A stretch of 64,000 bases of DNA. Source: Paenibacillus helianthi. GTDB lineage: Bacteria; Bacillota; Bacilli; Paenibacillales; Paenibacillaceae. Within the stretch, counting starts at the first letter, position 1, and each line of letters starts with the position of its first letter. The notes under the pieces were generated by a model. That model saw only the letters and a program-made list of their open reading frames with translations. It was not told the DNA's origin and ran no database searches. Shown piece after piece: positions 35,584 through 44,759 of this stretch. The DNA lies in NCBI RefSeq assembly GCF_001909055.1, contig NZ_LVWI01000037.1, forward strand, positions 248,001-312,000. The letters are read 5' to 3'. Made by a program: the position numbers and the translations under genes.

Positions 35584-35691
35584 GTTTGGAACTGGAGGAG
35601 CGATAGCGACCGCCTTTGTCTGCGGATTTCACCCGTTATAAACGGTATACAATCAAGAAATCTGCAGACAACAGCGGCCGGAAGTCCAAAC
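35584..35691. repeat. Long interrupted palindrome of unknown nature
   Basis: GTTTGGAACT (35584-) pairs with AGTCCAAAC (35683-35691); inside, GCGACCGC pairs imperfectly with GCGGCCG, GTCTGCGGATTTC with GAAATCTGCAGAC, and CCGTTATAAACGG forms the tip. The whole 108 bp would fold into one long, imperfect hairpin. It has no coding potential and no transposase nearby. It lies in the 436-bp gap 35436-35871 between the MFS terminator and the ECF41-type promoter. It may be a palindromic repeat unit, since only one copy is in this window. Confidence 0.6.
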
Positions 35692-35810
35692 ATTCTCTGG
35701 AGTCACGGCCAATCCCAAAACAGAAAAATTGCTAGTTTAATTTATATAGTGGATTTTTGAAAGCACCGCTAGGGCACTACATGGTTGATTTTTATGTGTT
35801 TGGAGCGGTT

Positions 35811-35837
35811 TGTCACAAATCACCACGCCACATTGTC
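35811..35837 (+). promoter_or_regulatory. Candidate ECF41-type promoter
   Basis: TGTCACA (35811-35817), 16 bp, TGTC (35834-35837). ECF41 sigma factors are known to use TGTCACA-N16-CGTC; only one base of the -10 element differs. It lies 34 bp before the ATG of the carboxymuconolactone decarboxylase gene whose downstream neighbour is an ECF41-like sigma factor. Confidence 0.7.
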
Positions 35838-35871
35838 TTCATTATGTACACACATTATGGAGGCGATTAGA

Positions 35872-36318
35872 ATGAGTTTAAGATTTAATTACAGAGCGGC
35901 AAATGAACAGGCCTTTCGGGCAATGATGGCCATGGAGCAGCATGCGGGCGGGCGGATCCAGGATAAGGTATTATATGAATTAGTGAAAATCAGGGTCTCC
36001 CAGATCAACGGCTGCGCCTTCTGTCTGGATATGCACGCCAAGGACTTAATGAAGCTGGGCGATTATGCAGACCATATTTTGCTGCTTAGTGTATGGCATG
36101 AAGTTCCGCTGTTTACAGAAAAGGAAAAGGTGCTGCTTGAGTTTGCTGAGGCTGTTACCCTTATCAGTCAAGGGGGGGTTCCCGTGGCACTGTACGACAA
36201 GGTTATGGAACATTTCAGCCAGGAGGAATATGTGGACTGGATTCTGGCGATCAATACGATCAACAACTGGAACCGGATCGCGATTTCTACCGGAATGTAT
36301 CCCGGTTGTTTTAATTAA
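35872..36318 (+). CDS. Carboxymuconolactone decarboxylase (AhpD-like) family protein
   Basis: A 148-aa protein. LYELVKIRVSQINGCAFCLDMHAKDLMKLGD (about 39-69) contains the CxxC...H redox/catalytic motif of AhpD-like alkylhydroperoxidases. ATG 35872 has GGAGGCG about 6 nt upstream; a longer frame starting at 35785 would include the promoter. It is the usual companion of ECF41/SigJ sigma factors (the COE group: decarboxylase, oxidoreductase or epimerase) and is expected to be the sigma factor's target. Its physiological substrate is not known. Confidence 0.92.
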   Translation: MSLRFNYRAANEQAFRAMMAMEQHAGGRIQDKVLYELVKIRVSQINGCAFCLDMHAKDLMKLGDYADHILLLSVWHEVPLFTEKEKVLLEFAEAVTLISQGGVPVALYDKVMEHFSQEEYVDWILAINTINNWNRIAISTGMYPGCFN

Positions 36319-36357
36319 AATAGGAGCGGCGAGTCATTAAGCACAGGAGGGACAGCA

Positions 36358-37299
36358 GTGAAAGACCGGGGAAGCAAGGCGGGTATTCGAACGGGTCCGG
36401 AGACCATGGGGGGGAGCCGCATGGAGGAGCTGTACCGCAGTTATTATCGTTACGCCTTCTCGATTGCTTATAGAATGCTCGGAACTGTTGCGGATGCGGA
36501 GGATGCCGTACAGGACTGCTTTGCAGAGCTGCAGCGCCGGGAACCCGGCGGTATTCAAAATATGAAGGCTTATGTGGCCAAGGGGATCACTAACCGCTGC
36601 CTGAATATGATTGGATCGGCGCGCAGCCGCAGGGAGACATATGTCGGCGAGTGGCTGCCGGAGCCGGTAAGTGAGGCGGATGACGGGCCTGAAGCGTCGG
36701 CGGAACGGAAGGATACGCTGTCTTATGCTTTTCTGGTGCTGCTGGAGCGTCTAACCCCAACCGAAAGAGCTGTGTTTGTGCTGAGGGAGGCTTTTCAGTA
36801 CGAATATGATGCCATAGCAGAAATGGTCGGCAAATCCGAGAGCAACTGCCGGCAAATCTTTAGCCGGGCGAAGCGGACGCTTCAAGCCAGACCGTCTTCG
36901 GCACTGCAACCGGCTGCCGGCAATGGTGCTTCAAGAGAACAGCTGCTGCGCAGGTTCACAGAGGCATTTACTGCATATGATGTTGGCGGAATGCTTGAGC
37001 TGCTCGCCGAGCAGCCTGTACTTATCGGCGATGGAGGCGGACAGGAAGTGCATACCATTCTTAGGCCTATGGCAGGACGTAAGGGCGTGCTGGCTCTTCT
37101 GACCTCACGGCGGGTACTGAAACAGATGCGCGAATGGGAAATTGCAATGGACTGGATCAACGGTGAGCAGAATCTTGTGTTCAAGCAGCAGGGAGTGGTT
37201 AGAGCAGTACTCTGCCTGGCACTGGACAAGAGTGGAGAACAGATTCAGGAATTATATCTGATGATGGCTGCCAGCAAGCTGGGTCATGTGACGCCTTGA
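36358..37299 (+). CDS. ECF sigma factor, ECF41/SigJ type with C-terminal SnoaL-like domain
   Basis: A 313-aa sigma factor. Sigma2 is at about 22-90 (YRSYYRYAFSIAYRMLGTVADAEDAVQDCFAELQ), sigma4 at about 118-175 (LVLLERLTPTERAVFVLREAFQYEYDAIAEMVGKSESNCRQIFSRAKRTL) and a SnoaL-like domain from ~190 to the end. The conserved DGGG of ECF41 is present (IGDGGGQEV); the second motif NGxPG appears only as NGEQ. In ECF41 factors the C-terminal domain, not a membrane anti-sigma factor, modulates activity. GTG 36358 has CAGGAGGGA upstream. It lies 39 bp after the decarboxylase gene, apparently in one operon that it would control itself. Confidence 0.9.
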   Translation: MKDRGSKAGIRTGPETMGGSRMEELYRSYYRYAFSIAYRMLGTVADAEDAVQDCFAELQRREPGGIQNMKAYVAKGITNRCLNMIGSARSRRETYVGEWLPEPVSEADDGPEASAERKDTLSYAFLVLLERLTPTERAVFVLREAFQYEYDAIAEMVGKSESNCRQIFSRAKRTLQARPSSALQPAAGNGASREQLLRRFTEAFTAYDVGGMLELLAEQPVLIGDGGGQEVHTILRPMAGRKGVLALLTSRRVLKQMREWEIAMDWINGEQNLVFKQQGVVRAVLCLALDKSGEQIQELYLMMAASKLGHVTP

Positions 37300-37408
37300 A
37301 TCGCATATTAACAGGGCTACGCACAAGCCGTTTATGTTTTTAACTCAATGTTCATAGAGACCTTGCTAATAGCATGAGCATTGGAGGCTTCTCCATAATC
37401 GTCAGGTC

Positions 37409-37455
37409 AAAAAAAAGCGCCGTCTCCCCGTTGCCCGGGCAGGCGGCGCTTCTTC
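37409..37455 (-). terminator. Terminator of the UPF0210/ACT operon
   Basis: On the minus strand AAGCGCCG (37451-) pairs with CGGCGCTT and is followed by seven or more T. Confidence 0.9.
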
Positions 37456-37461
37456 ATGGAT

Positions 37462-38820
37462 CTAATTCTTGAAGCTGTGTATCGGAGCGGGGATACGGCC
37501 GCCCCGGTTCACGAACCCCGAGCAGTCGAATTGGTTCACGGCCATAACTGGCGCATAGCCGAGCAGCCCGCCGAATTCAACCATTTCGCCGACTTCCTTA
37601 CCGATGACCGGAATCACGCGGACCGCTGTAGTCTTGTTGTTAACCATGCCGATAGCGGCTTCGTCCGCAATGATTCCTGCGATAGTTTCTTTGCTTGTGC
37701 TGCCAGGAATAGCAATCATATCGAGCCCGACCGAGCAGACGCAGGTCATCGCTTCCAGCTTCTCCAGCGTCAGCGCCCCGCGCTGCACCGCCTGAATCAT
37801 GCCGTGGTCTTCACTGACCGGGATAAAGGCGCCACTGAGTCCTCCCACATAGGAGGAAGCCATAACGCCGCCTTTCTTGACATTGTCATTCAGAATGGCG
37901 AGCGCGGCTGTTGTGCCGGGTGCTCCCGCTTCCTCCAGCCCCATGACCTGGAAGATCTCGGCGATAGAATCACCGATCAGCGGAGTGGGTGCCAGGGACA
38001 GATCGATAATGCCAAAAGGTACGTTCAGCCGTTTGGACGCTTCCTGGGCTACCAGCTGACCCACCCGGGTAACCTTGAAGGCGGTCCGCTTGATGGTCTC
38101 GCAAAGAGTCTCGAAGTCATGGCCCTTCACTTCCTCCAGTGCCCGCTTGATTACACCCGGACCGCTGACACCTACGTTGATAACACATTCGCGTTCACCG
38201 ACCCCGTGGAACGCACCCGCCATGAACGGGTTGTCCTCAACCGCATTGCAAAAGACCACCAGTTTGGCACAACCGATGGAATCGCGGTCCTTGGTACGTT
38301 CTGCAGTCTGAAGAATAATATCGCCCATCAGCTTCACTGCGTCCATATTGATCCCGCTGCGCGAGGAGCCGACATTCACGGAGGAGCAGACTCTTTCCGT
38401 AACTGCCAGCGCTTCAGGGATACTGTCGATCAGAATCCGGTCACCTTTGGTACAGCCCTTCTGGACCAGTGCGGAGAAGCCGCCGATGAAGTTTACACCG
38501 ACCTCTTTTGCCGCCTTGTCCAGAATTTCGGCCACCGGCACATAGGTGTCGGTATGAATTGCACCAGCGGCGATGGAGATCGGGGTCACTGAAATCCGCT
38601 TGTTGACAATAGGTACCCCGAATTGCCGTTCCAGATCCTCACCGGTCTTAACCAGTTTTTCTGCGGAGCGGGTGATTTTGTCGTAGACATTTTGGTTGAA
38701 CACGCGCATATCTGTGTGGGCGCAGTCCATGAGACTGATCCCCATTGTAATCGTACGGACATCCAGATTCATTTCCCGGATCATTTTATTCGTTTCCTGC
38801 ACTTCGCCAATTGAAATCAT
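37462..38820 (-). CDS. UPF0210 (PFL/DUF711) family protein
   Basis: A 452-aa cytoplasmic protein of a highly conserved family of unknown function. Recognisable blocks are [20 protein letters not shown] near the N terminus, [63 protein letters not shown] and [17 protein letters not shown]. It is related in fold to glycyl-radical-enzyme-like barrels, but no catalytic radical motif is present. ATG 38820 has AAGGAG 8 nt upstream. It is cotranscribed with an ACT protein, the same pairing as in many Bacillota and streptococci. Confidence 0.93.
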   Translation of the reverse strand: MISIGEVQETNKMIREMNLDVRTITMGISLMDCAHTDMRVFNQNVYDKITRSAEKLVKTGEDLERQFGVPIVNKRISVTPISIAAGAIHTDTYVPVAEILDKAAKEVGVNFIGGFSALVQKGCTKGDRILIDSIPEALAVTERVCSSVNVGSSRSGINMDAVKLMGDIILQTAERTKDRDSIGCAKLVVFCNAVEDNPFMAGAFHGVGERECVINVGVSGPGVIKRALEEVKGHDFETLCETIKRTAFKVTRVGQLVAQEASKRLNVPFGIIDLSLAPTPLIGDSIAEIFQVMGLEEAGAPGTTAALAILNDNVKKGGVMASSYVGGLSGAFIPVSEDHGMIQAVQRGALTLEKLEAMTCVCSVGLDMIAIPGSTSKETIAGIIADEAAIGMVNNKTTAVRVIPVIGKEVGEMVEFGGLLGYAPVMAVNQFDCSGFVNRGGRIPAPIHSFKN

Positions 38821-38866
38821 AGGTTTAACTCCTTAAATTATAGTCACATCTATTATCTTCAGCCGT

Positions 38867-39136
38867 CTAAATCCGGTGCATAATATTGAAGATATCTTCA
38901 TGCTGGAGCTTGATTTCCACACCGATCTCTTCGCCCACATGCTGCAGGTCTTCCACAATCTCTTCAAAAGATTTGCTGGGCGCGGAAATATCCACGATCA
39001 TCATCATATTGAAATAATCCTGTACAATCGTCTGTGAAATGTCCAGAATGTTCAAATTGTGGCCTGCGAGATAGGTGCATACCTTAGCGATAATACCAAC
39101 TTTGTCTTTACCCAGTACTGTGATAATCCCCTTCAA
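38867..39136 (-). CDS. ACT domain-containing protein (UPF0237 type)
   Basis: An 89-aa protein consisting of one ACT domain: GIITVLGKDKVGIIAKVCTYLAGHNLNILDISQTIVQDYFNMMMIVDI is the beta-alpha-beta amino-acid-binding module, with the GKDKVGI loop. Such small ACT proteins bind amino acids and may regulate the partner UPF0210 protein, whose gene follows at 46 bp. The start is TTG 39136 with AGGAGG exactly 8 nt upstream. Confidence 0.92.
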   Translation of the reverse strand: MKGIITVLGKDKVGIIAKVCTYLAGHNLNILDISQTIVQDYFNMMMIVDISAPSKSFEEIVEDLQHVGEEIGVEIKLQHEDIFNIMHRI

Positions 39137-39374
39137 TGAAAAAGCCTCCTATTATTTAGTTAATATTTTTCTAGTCCTTTGTCCATCCGCCGCTTTAACG
39201 GAATGAACCGTTTCAATTATTATGGCAAAGGAAAGGGGAATCGACAACCGAAGTTTTTTTGTCCATCTGATTACAGATTTGATCTTAAGCTCCATTTTAC
39301 ATAGAATACAGTTGACAGAGTTAAGAAGCTATGGTTACTGGCTTGTACTATATTAGCAGCTCGAAGGAGTTATG

Positions 39375-41012
39375 ATGACAACGAGAAAATACAAAGAGCT
39401 GGTAGAGCAGCGTACCAGACAAACCCTCCAAACATGGTCTGCACAGGAATTCGTAAGTGAAAAGGATATTTACCGCTTCCTCCATAACTTGAAAGGGACC
39501 GCCGGAACAGTAGGTCTTATCAAAGTCGAGAAGCTGGTAGACAGCACACTGCTCTATTTCTCGGAGGATATCCACCGCTGCTGGCCGGAAGAGGAATGGG
39601 GAGATTATCTATACCCCCTGCTGGAGCTTTTTGGCGACGATATGGATGCACACGATGGGCTGCTTGGCTCTCGTTCGCAGGAGTCCGGGCATATTCACGG
39701 CATGCCGATCCAGCAAGAAATTCTGATCATTGATGACGATGTAGAACTGGTTGCTTTTTTGCGGGAATCCCTGGAGAAGCAGTCCTATTATGTAAGTATT
39801 GCCTTATCCGCGGAACGCGGATTGAAGATATTTTATGAGGGCAAACCGGATCTGATTCTGCTCGATGTTCTGCTCCCGGACCAAAGCGGGATTGATGTGC
39901 TGAAGCAAATCATCGGCAAGGCGAAGAAAGAGCGGATTCCCATTATTATCGTCAGTGGTGAGCACGCCAAGGATATTCAGATGTATGCCTACTCACTGGG
40001 CGTGATGGATTATATGCCGAAGCCGCTGGATATCGATTTATTCCTGGTGCTGATTAAGAACCGATTTGACCTGAAGCGGGAATGGCAGGAATCGATTATC
40101 GTAGATGAGCTGACTGGGGCATTCAACCGCAGATATTTCAACCAGACCATGAAGCAGCTGGTGTCAGACTTCCGCCGGACCGGCCGGATATTTTCATTGG
40201 CCCTTATGGATCTTGATTTTTTCAAGCTGGTGAATGACACCTACGGTCACCTGATCGGGGATGAAGTACTACAGACCTTTTCGGAGGTCGTGCGCCATTC
40301 GATTCGGGTAGAAGATACCTTTTGCCGCTTCGGAGGGGAAGAATTTGCTTTGTTCATGCCAAACACGGATGCAGGTTCTGCATTACTGGTCGTGGACCGG
40401 ATCCAGCAGCAGCTTGCCGCAAGAACCTTTACCGCGAAAAAAGAGGAGTTTCAAGTGACCTTCTCTGGCGGTATTACGGAGGTCCGTGAGGTAGTAAATG
40501 AACCGGACAGGCTGATCGGGGAAGCGGACCAGGCACTTTACGTCAGCAAGAATACGGGACGGAATCGGACCACCCTGTATACGGACAAGCTGGACACAGG
40601 CAAAGCCGAATCTCTGCTGAATGTGATTGTTGTGGACGACGATGCGCTGATCCGGCGGATTGTGACTCATCATTTTGCATCCTGGGACCCGGCTGGTATC
40701 GACTCTGTGAAGGTCAGCAGCTATGCCAGCGGTCCGCTGTTTCTGGAATCGGACTGGTATGCGCAAGGCGGCAAATATATTATTTTGCTGGATGGAATCA
40801 TGCCGGAGCTGGATGGTCTGGAGGTTCTGGAGCGGATTCGCAGCAACTACCCTGAAGTGAATATTCTGGTAATCATGCTGACAGGAAGGAATAACCAGCG
40901 CGATATTATTCATGCTTTGCAGATGGGAGCCGATGATTATGTAGTGAAGCCATTTCATCTGCCGGAGCTGCTGACCCGTATAGAGCGGTTGGCCCACAGA
41001 TTTCTGTTCTAG
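39375..41012 (+). CDS. Hpt-REC-GGDEF-REC signalling protein (diguanylate cyclase)
   Basis: A 545-aa cytoplasmic protein with four parts: an N-terminal Hpt-like domain (FLHNLKGTAGTVG, His near residue 37); a receiver (LIIDDDVELVAFL, Asp near 163 in LLDVLLPDQSG, Lys in YMPKPLD); a GGDEF domain with the active form GGEEF (about 320-324), which makes c-di-GMP from two GTP; and a C-terminal receiver (VVDDDALIRRIV, Asp near 472 in LLDGIMPELDG, Lys in DDYVVKPF). No RxxD inhibitory site was looked up with certainty. ATG 39375 fits AAGGAG (5 nt) better than ATG 39372. First gene of an operon with a free receiver and a hybrid kinase. Confidence 0.9.
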   Translation: MTTRKYKELVEQRTRQTLQTWSAQEFVSEKDIYRFLHNLKGTAGTVGLIKVEKLVDSTLLYFSEDIHRCWPEEEWGDYLYPLLELFGDDMDAHDGLLGSRSQESGHIHGMPIQQEILIIDDDVELVAFLRESLEKQSYYVSIALSAERGLKIFYEGKPDLILLDVLLPDQSGIDVLKQIIGKAKKERIPIIIVSGEHAKDIQMYAYSLGVMDYMPKPLDIDLFLVLIKNRFDLKREWQESIIVDELTGAFNRRYFNQTMKQLVSDFRRTGRIFSLALMDLDFFKLVNDTYGHLIGDEVLQTFSEVVRHSIRVEDTFCRFGGEEFALFMPNTDAGSALLVVDRIQQQLAARTFTAKKEEFQVTFSGGITEVREVVNEPDRLIGEADQALYVSKNTGRNRTTLYTDKLDTGKAESLLNVIVVDDDALIRRIVTHHFASWDPAGIDSVKVSSYASGPLFLESDWYAQGGKYIILLDGIMPELDGLEVLERIRSNYPEVNILVIMLTGRNNQRDIIHALQMGADDYVVKPFHLPELLTRIERLAHRFLF

Positions 41013-41059
41013 AACAGAAGCCAACACAACATCAGGAGGAACAGAAGGGTGAGGATTGA

Positions 41060-41440
41060 ATGCAAAGAGTACTTGTAGTCGATGATGAAGAGGTCTTGCG
41101 CATGCTGATTGAAGACACGCTGGAGGATCTGGAGAATGTAGAGATCCATACCGCCGAGAATGGCACAGAAGCGCTGACCAAGCTGTCGGAGGAGCTGTAT
41201 GATCTGGTCATTCTGGATTATATGATGCCCGAGATGACTGGAATTGAAGTTCTCGAGGCGCTGGAAAAAGAACAAAAAAACGCCATGCCCATTCTGATGC
41301 TGACCGCCAAGGCGCAGGAGAACGACCGTAGTAAAGCCCGCGAGGCCGGCGCCCGCTATTTTATGCCGAAGCCTTTCAGCCCCATGGAGCTCCTGCAGAT
41401 TGTGGAGGGCATTCTCAGTGAGAACAACGAAGCGCTCTAA
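41060..41440 (+). CDS. Single-domain response regulator (REC only)
   Basis: A 126-aa CheY-like receiver with no output domain. VLVVDDEEVLRMLIEDTL is the acidic pocket, VILDYMMPEMTG contains the phosphoacceptor Asp, LMLTAKAQ the conserved Thr/Ala and FMPKPFSPMELL the Lys. It would shuttle phosphate or bind a target protein. ATG 41060 has GTGAGG upstream; the next gene starts inside its 3' end, so the receiver and kinase are translationally coupled. Confidence 0.92.
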   Translation: MQRVLVVDDEEVLRMLIEDTLEDLENVEIHTAENGTEALTKLSEELYDLVILDYMMPEMTGIEVLEALEKEQKNAMPILMLTAKAQENDRSKAREAGARYFMPKPFSPMELLQIVEGILSENNEAL

Positions 41441-44400
41441 TACCAGCATCAAAACGAAATATTACCAGATTATTACGCTGTTGTTCGTGCTCATTGTCCT
41501 GACAGTGAGTGTCCTCTTCTTTTATATTAATACCCAGCAGAGCAGACTGAAGTCGGAACGGGAGGTCCTGCAGACCAAAGCGAATATCATAGATGAACTG
41601 GCCGGGACGCTGAATGAAGTGTTTTTCCGGGCCAGAGGGTATATCGCCTTGAAGAGCACCAACGAACTGGGTCTGCTGAATACGGCACTTGAGAATCTGG
41701 ATGGTATTCTGAATCAATACGCCGGGCTGAATCTGTCACCGGAAGAGGCGGAGTATCGGGAGGCTTTATCCGCTTTTTATACGAATTACAAGAGTCAAAC
41801 GCTGCCAAAGGTGATGCGACTGGTCGAAAATGATGACTATGAAGGGATCCGAACCCTTTCGCAGAGCGGCAGCACGAAGTCCTTGAATGATTTTCTCGCC
41901 TATACGAAGGCCTTCAAGGAGAGCTCAGATCAGCAGCTAAGTGATATGGCAGACCGTTCTATCCTACGAGCTGACAGCTATACCGTTGCGGCCTTCGGCA
42001 TCAGTGCCTTTTTGTTGCTCTTCTTTACCTTAATGATCTGGCGGGGGCTGAAGATTCTGATTGATCCGATTGTCCGGCTGGAGGAGGCTACCCATTCACT
42101 TGCTGCGGGGGAGACGGTTCTGCTCGGAAAACTGGAAAAGCAGGATGAGATTGGACGCTTGTACGAGGCATTCCTGAACATGGCCCACAGCATCCAGGAC
42201 AAGGAAGAAGAATTAACGATGCAGAACGAGGAGCTATATGCCCAGCAGGATGAGCTTCAGGACCAGCAGTTCAAGCTGGAGCGTTCATTAAGCGAAATTG
42301 AAAGCATGATGAAGGCGCTCGATCAGACCTCGGCTGTCGGCATTCTGTCGGATAAAGGGCTGTTCACTTATGCGAATAGCAATCTTAGCAGCTATACAGG
42401 CTACAGAAATGCCGAGATTATAGGCTACCCTTTCCGGCTATTCGAACTGCTGAATATGACTTCCTCCCAGATGGAGCAGATTATCAGTAAATTATCCACC
42501 GGCGGAAACTGGAGCGGGGAAATTGAAGTTCTGGTGAAGGATGGCCAGGAGTCCGTATGGCTCCATATGACGGTCATGCCTTATTTGAACGATGAGGGCA
42601 AGGTTTACCAATATATCCTCATCGCGAACAACATCACCTCCCTGAAAAGTGTGCAGCAGCAGCTGGCGGTTACCCTCCAGAATACGGAGCAGACTACCTT
42701 CATGCTGGAGCGTTATAACCGGTTGAATCATGAGCTTACCTACACGCTGGACAAACAGGAATTCGCCGAGAAATTCAGCGGGTTCATGAATCAGATCTAT
42801 GACTTTGATTCCAGTCTGTTCCTGCTTGTTCAGGATAAGATTACCGTTGTCAAAGGCGTGCCGCAAGCGAATGTGGAGCGGTACCTCGATCATCACCATT
42901 CCGAAATTCTGCACCGCCTGGGAGAAGAGCAATCCTATATTATCCAAAGAGTAGGCTCGCCGCGGGAACAGGGCATCTCTCCTGACGAAGTCTACTGTTA
43001 TGATTTATACACTTCAGTAGTGGGCAGCAGTAATGAGATTCTGGCGGTCTTCTGCGGCAGCCGGATCGGCCGTACCTTTACCGAAGAAGAACTCAGCGAG
43101 ATCCAGGGGCTGATGAGCCGGGTGGCGCTGGCGATCGAGCGGCTCATGATGTATGAGGAAATCGAACATGGACGCAAGCTGAACCGGGATATCGTCAACA
43201 ATGTAAATGAGGGTATCCAGTTCGTCAATACCGAAGGCGTAATGCAGCATATCAACAAGGCGCTCAGTGAGCTGTTCCGCTATAGCGATTGGACCGAGGG
43301 TTCGCTGGTTCCTGCGGAGGATTGGCTGGAAGCATTCACCGGCAAGTCCAATGAATCTGCAGAGCTACGGCAATTCTACGAGCATGCGATGTCCGAATCG
43401 GCCATGGATTCCAGCACAATGAAATATTCACTGGGCACCGAGGAGATTCAACATGTCGATGTCTATGCAATTCCGGTCCTCCGCCGTGAAGACCGGATCG
43501 GGACGCTGTTCGTACACCGCGATATCACACGTGAATATGAGCTTGACCTGATGAAGTCCGAGCTGGTCAGCACAGTCAGCCATGAACTGCGGACTCCGCT
43601 GTCCAGTGTTCTTGGCTTCACGGAGCTGCTGCTGTCCAAAACCATGAAGCCGGAGAAGCAGCTTAAATATCTGGAGACAATTCACAAGGAAGCGAAACGT
43701 TTGACCGAGCTGATTAATGACTTTCTGGATCTGCAGCGAATGGAATCGGGGACACAGCAGTATAATGTCGAACCGGCACATCTCAGTGAAATTGTGCTCG
43801 GCGTTATTGACCAATACAAGCTCAGCAGTACTCACCATATCCTTTTGGAAGACGATGCTGTGCAAGATGAGGTGGCTGTTGACAAGGACAAGATCATTCA
43901 GGTGCTTACCAACCTGCTGAGCAATGCCATCAAATTTTCACCGGGAAGCCATGAAGTCAAAGTACTGCTCCACAATGAACCGAACCGGATTATAGTGCGG
44001 GTCCACGATCAGGGGCTGGGTATTCCCAAGAATCAGATTGGCCAGCTGTTCCAGAAATTCAGAAGAGTGGATAACAGCGCGTCCAAGCGGATCGGAGGAA
44101 CCGGACTAGGGCTTGCGATCTGCAAGGAAATTATTGAAAAGCACAAAGGGACCATCGGCATCGAGTCAGTGGAGGGTGAAGGCACTACCGTTTGGTTCAG
44201 CTTGCCTATGGAGTTGGCAGAAGACAGCGGGCATGTGGAGGAGTCTGCCAAGTGGGGCGCTGATAAGGAACAGAAGCCTAATGTAATGATTGTTGAAGAT
44301 GATTACAGCCTGTCCCTGCTGCTCTCGGAAGAGCTGAAGGGCAAGGGCTTCCGGGTCACCCATCATTACCATCCCCAAAAAGCATTCGACCAGGCGCTGA

Positions 44401-44675
44401 AGTCATCTTTTGTGGCTATTGTCGTAGATCTGATGCTGGGAGTGGAGCTGGACGGTTGGGATCTGATCCGTATGCTCAAAAATGATCCCCGGACCGAACA
44501 GGTGCCGATTGTGATCTCCTCGGCGCTGGACAAGACGGATAAGAGTATGCTTGAGAACGTGAAGACATATCTGACGAAGCCGTATCCGCCGGGAGAGCTA
44601 TCGAACACACTACAGGAAATTGTGGAGATACAGCTGAAGTCGGGAGAAGTCCTCTTTCCGGATAATGACTGCTAA
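41418..44675 (+). CDS. Large hybrid sensor histidine kinase (CHASE-like, HAMP, PAS, GAF, PAS, HisKA, HATPase, REC)
   Basis: A 1085-aa membrane protein. Helix 1 (QIITLLFVLIVLTVSVLFFYI, ~17-37), a ~150-residue external helical sensor, helix 2 (AAFGISAFLLLFFTLMIW, ~185-202), HAMP, a coiled coil rich in Gln/Glu (~265-295), a PAS domain (SAVGILSDKGLFTYANSNLSSYTGY), a GAF-like domain (~440-585), a second PAS-like region (VNEGIQFVNTEGVMQHINKALSELF), HisKA with STVSHELRTPLSSVLGF (His near 721), HATPase with N box NLLSNAIKFS and GTGLGLAICKEI, and a C-terminal receiver (Asp near 1003 in VVDLMLGVELDG). GTG 41418 has GGAGGG 8 nt upstream, overlapping the receiver gene by 23 bp. With its two upstream genes it can form a multistep phosphorelay ending in c-di-GMP synthesis. 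Confidence 0.9.
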   Translation: MRTTKRSNTSIKTKYYQIITLLFVLIVLTVSVLFFYINTQQSRLKSEREVLQTKANIIDELAGTLNEVFFRARGYIALKSTNELGLLNTALENLDGILNQYAGLNLSPEEAEYREALSAFYTNYKSQTLPKVMRLVENDDYEGIRTLSQSGSTKSLNDFLAYTKAFKESSDQQLSDMADRSILRADSYTVAAFGISAFLLLFFTLMIWRGLKILIDPIVRLEEATHSLAAGETVLLGKLEKQDEIGRLYEAFLNMAHSIQDKEEELTMQNEELYAQQDELQDQQFKLERSLSEIESMMKALDQTSAVGILSDKGLFTYANSNLSSYTGYRNAEIIGYPFRLFELLNMTSSQMEQIISKLSTGGNWSGEIEVLVKDGQESVWLHMTVMPYLNDEGKVYQYILIANNITSLKSVQQQLAVTLQNTEQTTFMLERYNRLNHELTYTLDKQEFAEKFSGFMNQIYDFDSSLFLLVQDKITVVKGVPQANVERYLDHHHSEILHRLGEEQSYIIQRVGSPREQGISPDEVYCYDLYTSVVGSSNEILAVFCGSRIGRTFTEEELSEIQGLMSRVALAIERLMMYEEIEHGRKLNRDIVNNVNEGIQFVNTEGVMQHINKALSELFRYSDWTEGSLVPAEDWLEAFTGKSNESAELRQFYEHAMSESAMDSSTMKYSLGTEEIQHVDVYAIPVLRREDRIGTLFVHRDITREYELDLMKSELVSTVSHELRTPLSSVLGFTELLLSKTMKPEKQLKYLETIHKEAKRLTELINDFLDLQRMESGTQQYNVEPAHLSEIVLGVIDQYKLSSTHHILLEDDAVQDEVAVDKDKIIQVLTNLLSNAIKFSPGSHEVKVLLHNEPNRIIVRVHDQGLGIPKNQIGQLFQKFRRVDNSASKRIGGTGLGLAICKEIIEKHKGTIGIESVEGEGTTVWFSLPMELAEDSGHVEESAKWGADKEQKPNVMIVEDDYSLSLLLSEELKGKGFRVTHHYHPQKAFDQALKSSFVAIVVDLMLGVELDGWDLIRMLKNDPRTEQVPIVISSALDKTDKSMLENVKTYLTKPYPPGELSNTLQEIVEIQLKSGEVLFPDNDC

Positions 44676-44759
44676 TATGGCTTGCCTTACAGTAGACTCT
44701 AAGGTATATAGTGATCTTGCAGCAGACAACCAATCAGGAATGCAAGGGAGGAAATGCGA

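Noticed and set aside
37456..38592. 378-codon plus-strand reading frame opposite the UPF0210 gene
   Set aside because: It mirrors a highly conserved minus-strand gene, has no ribosome binding site and its translation has no protein-like pattern.
39313..39371. TTGACA as a promoter for the Hpt-REC-GGDEF-REC operon
   Set aside because: No acceptable -10 box at 16-18 bp.
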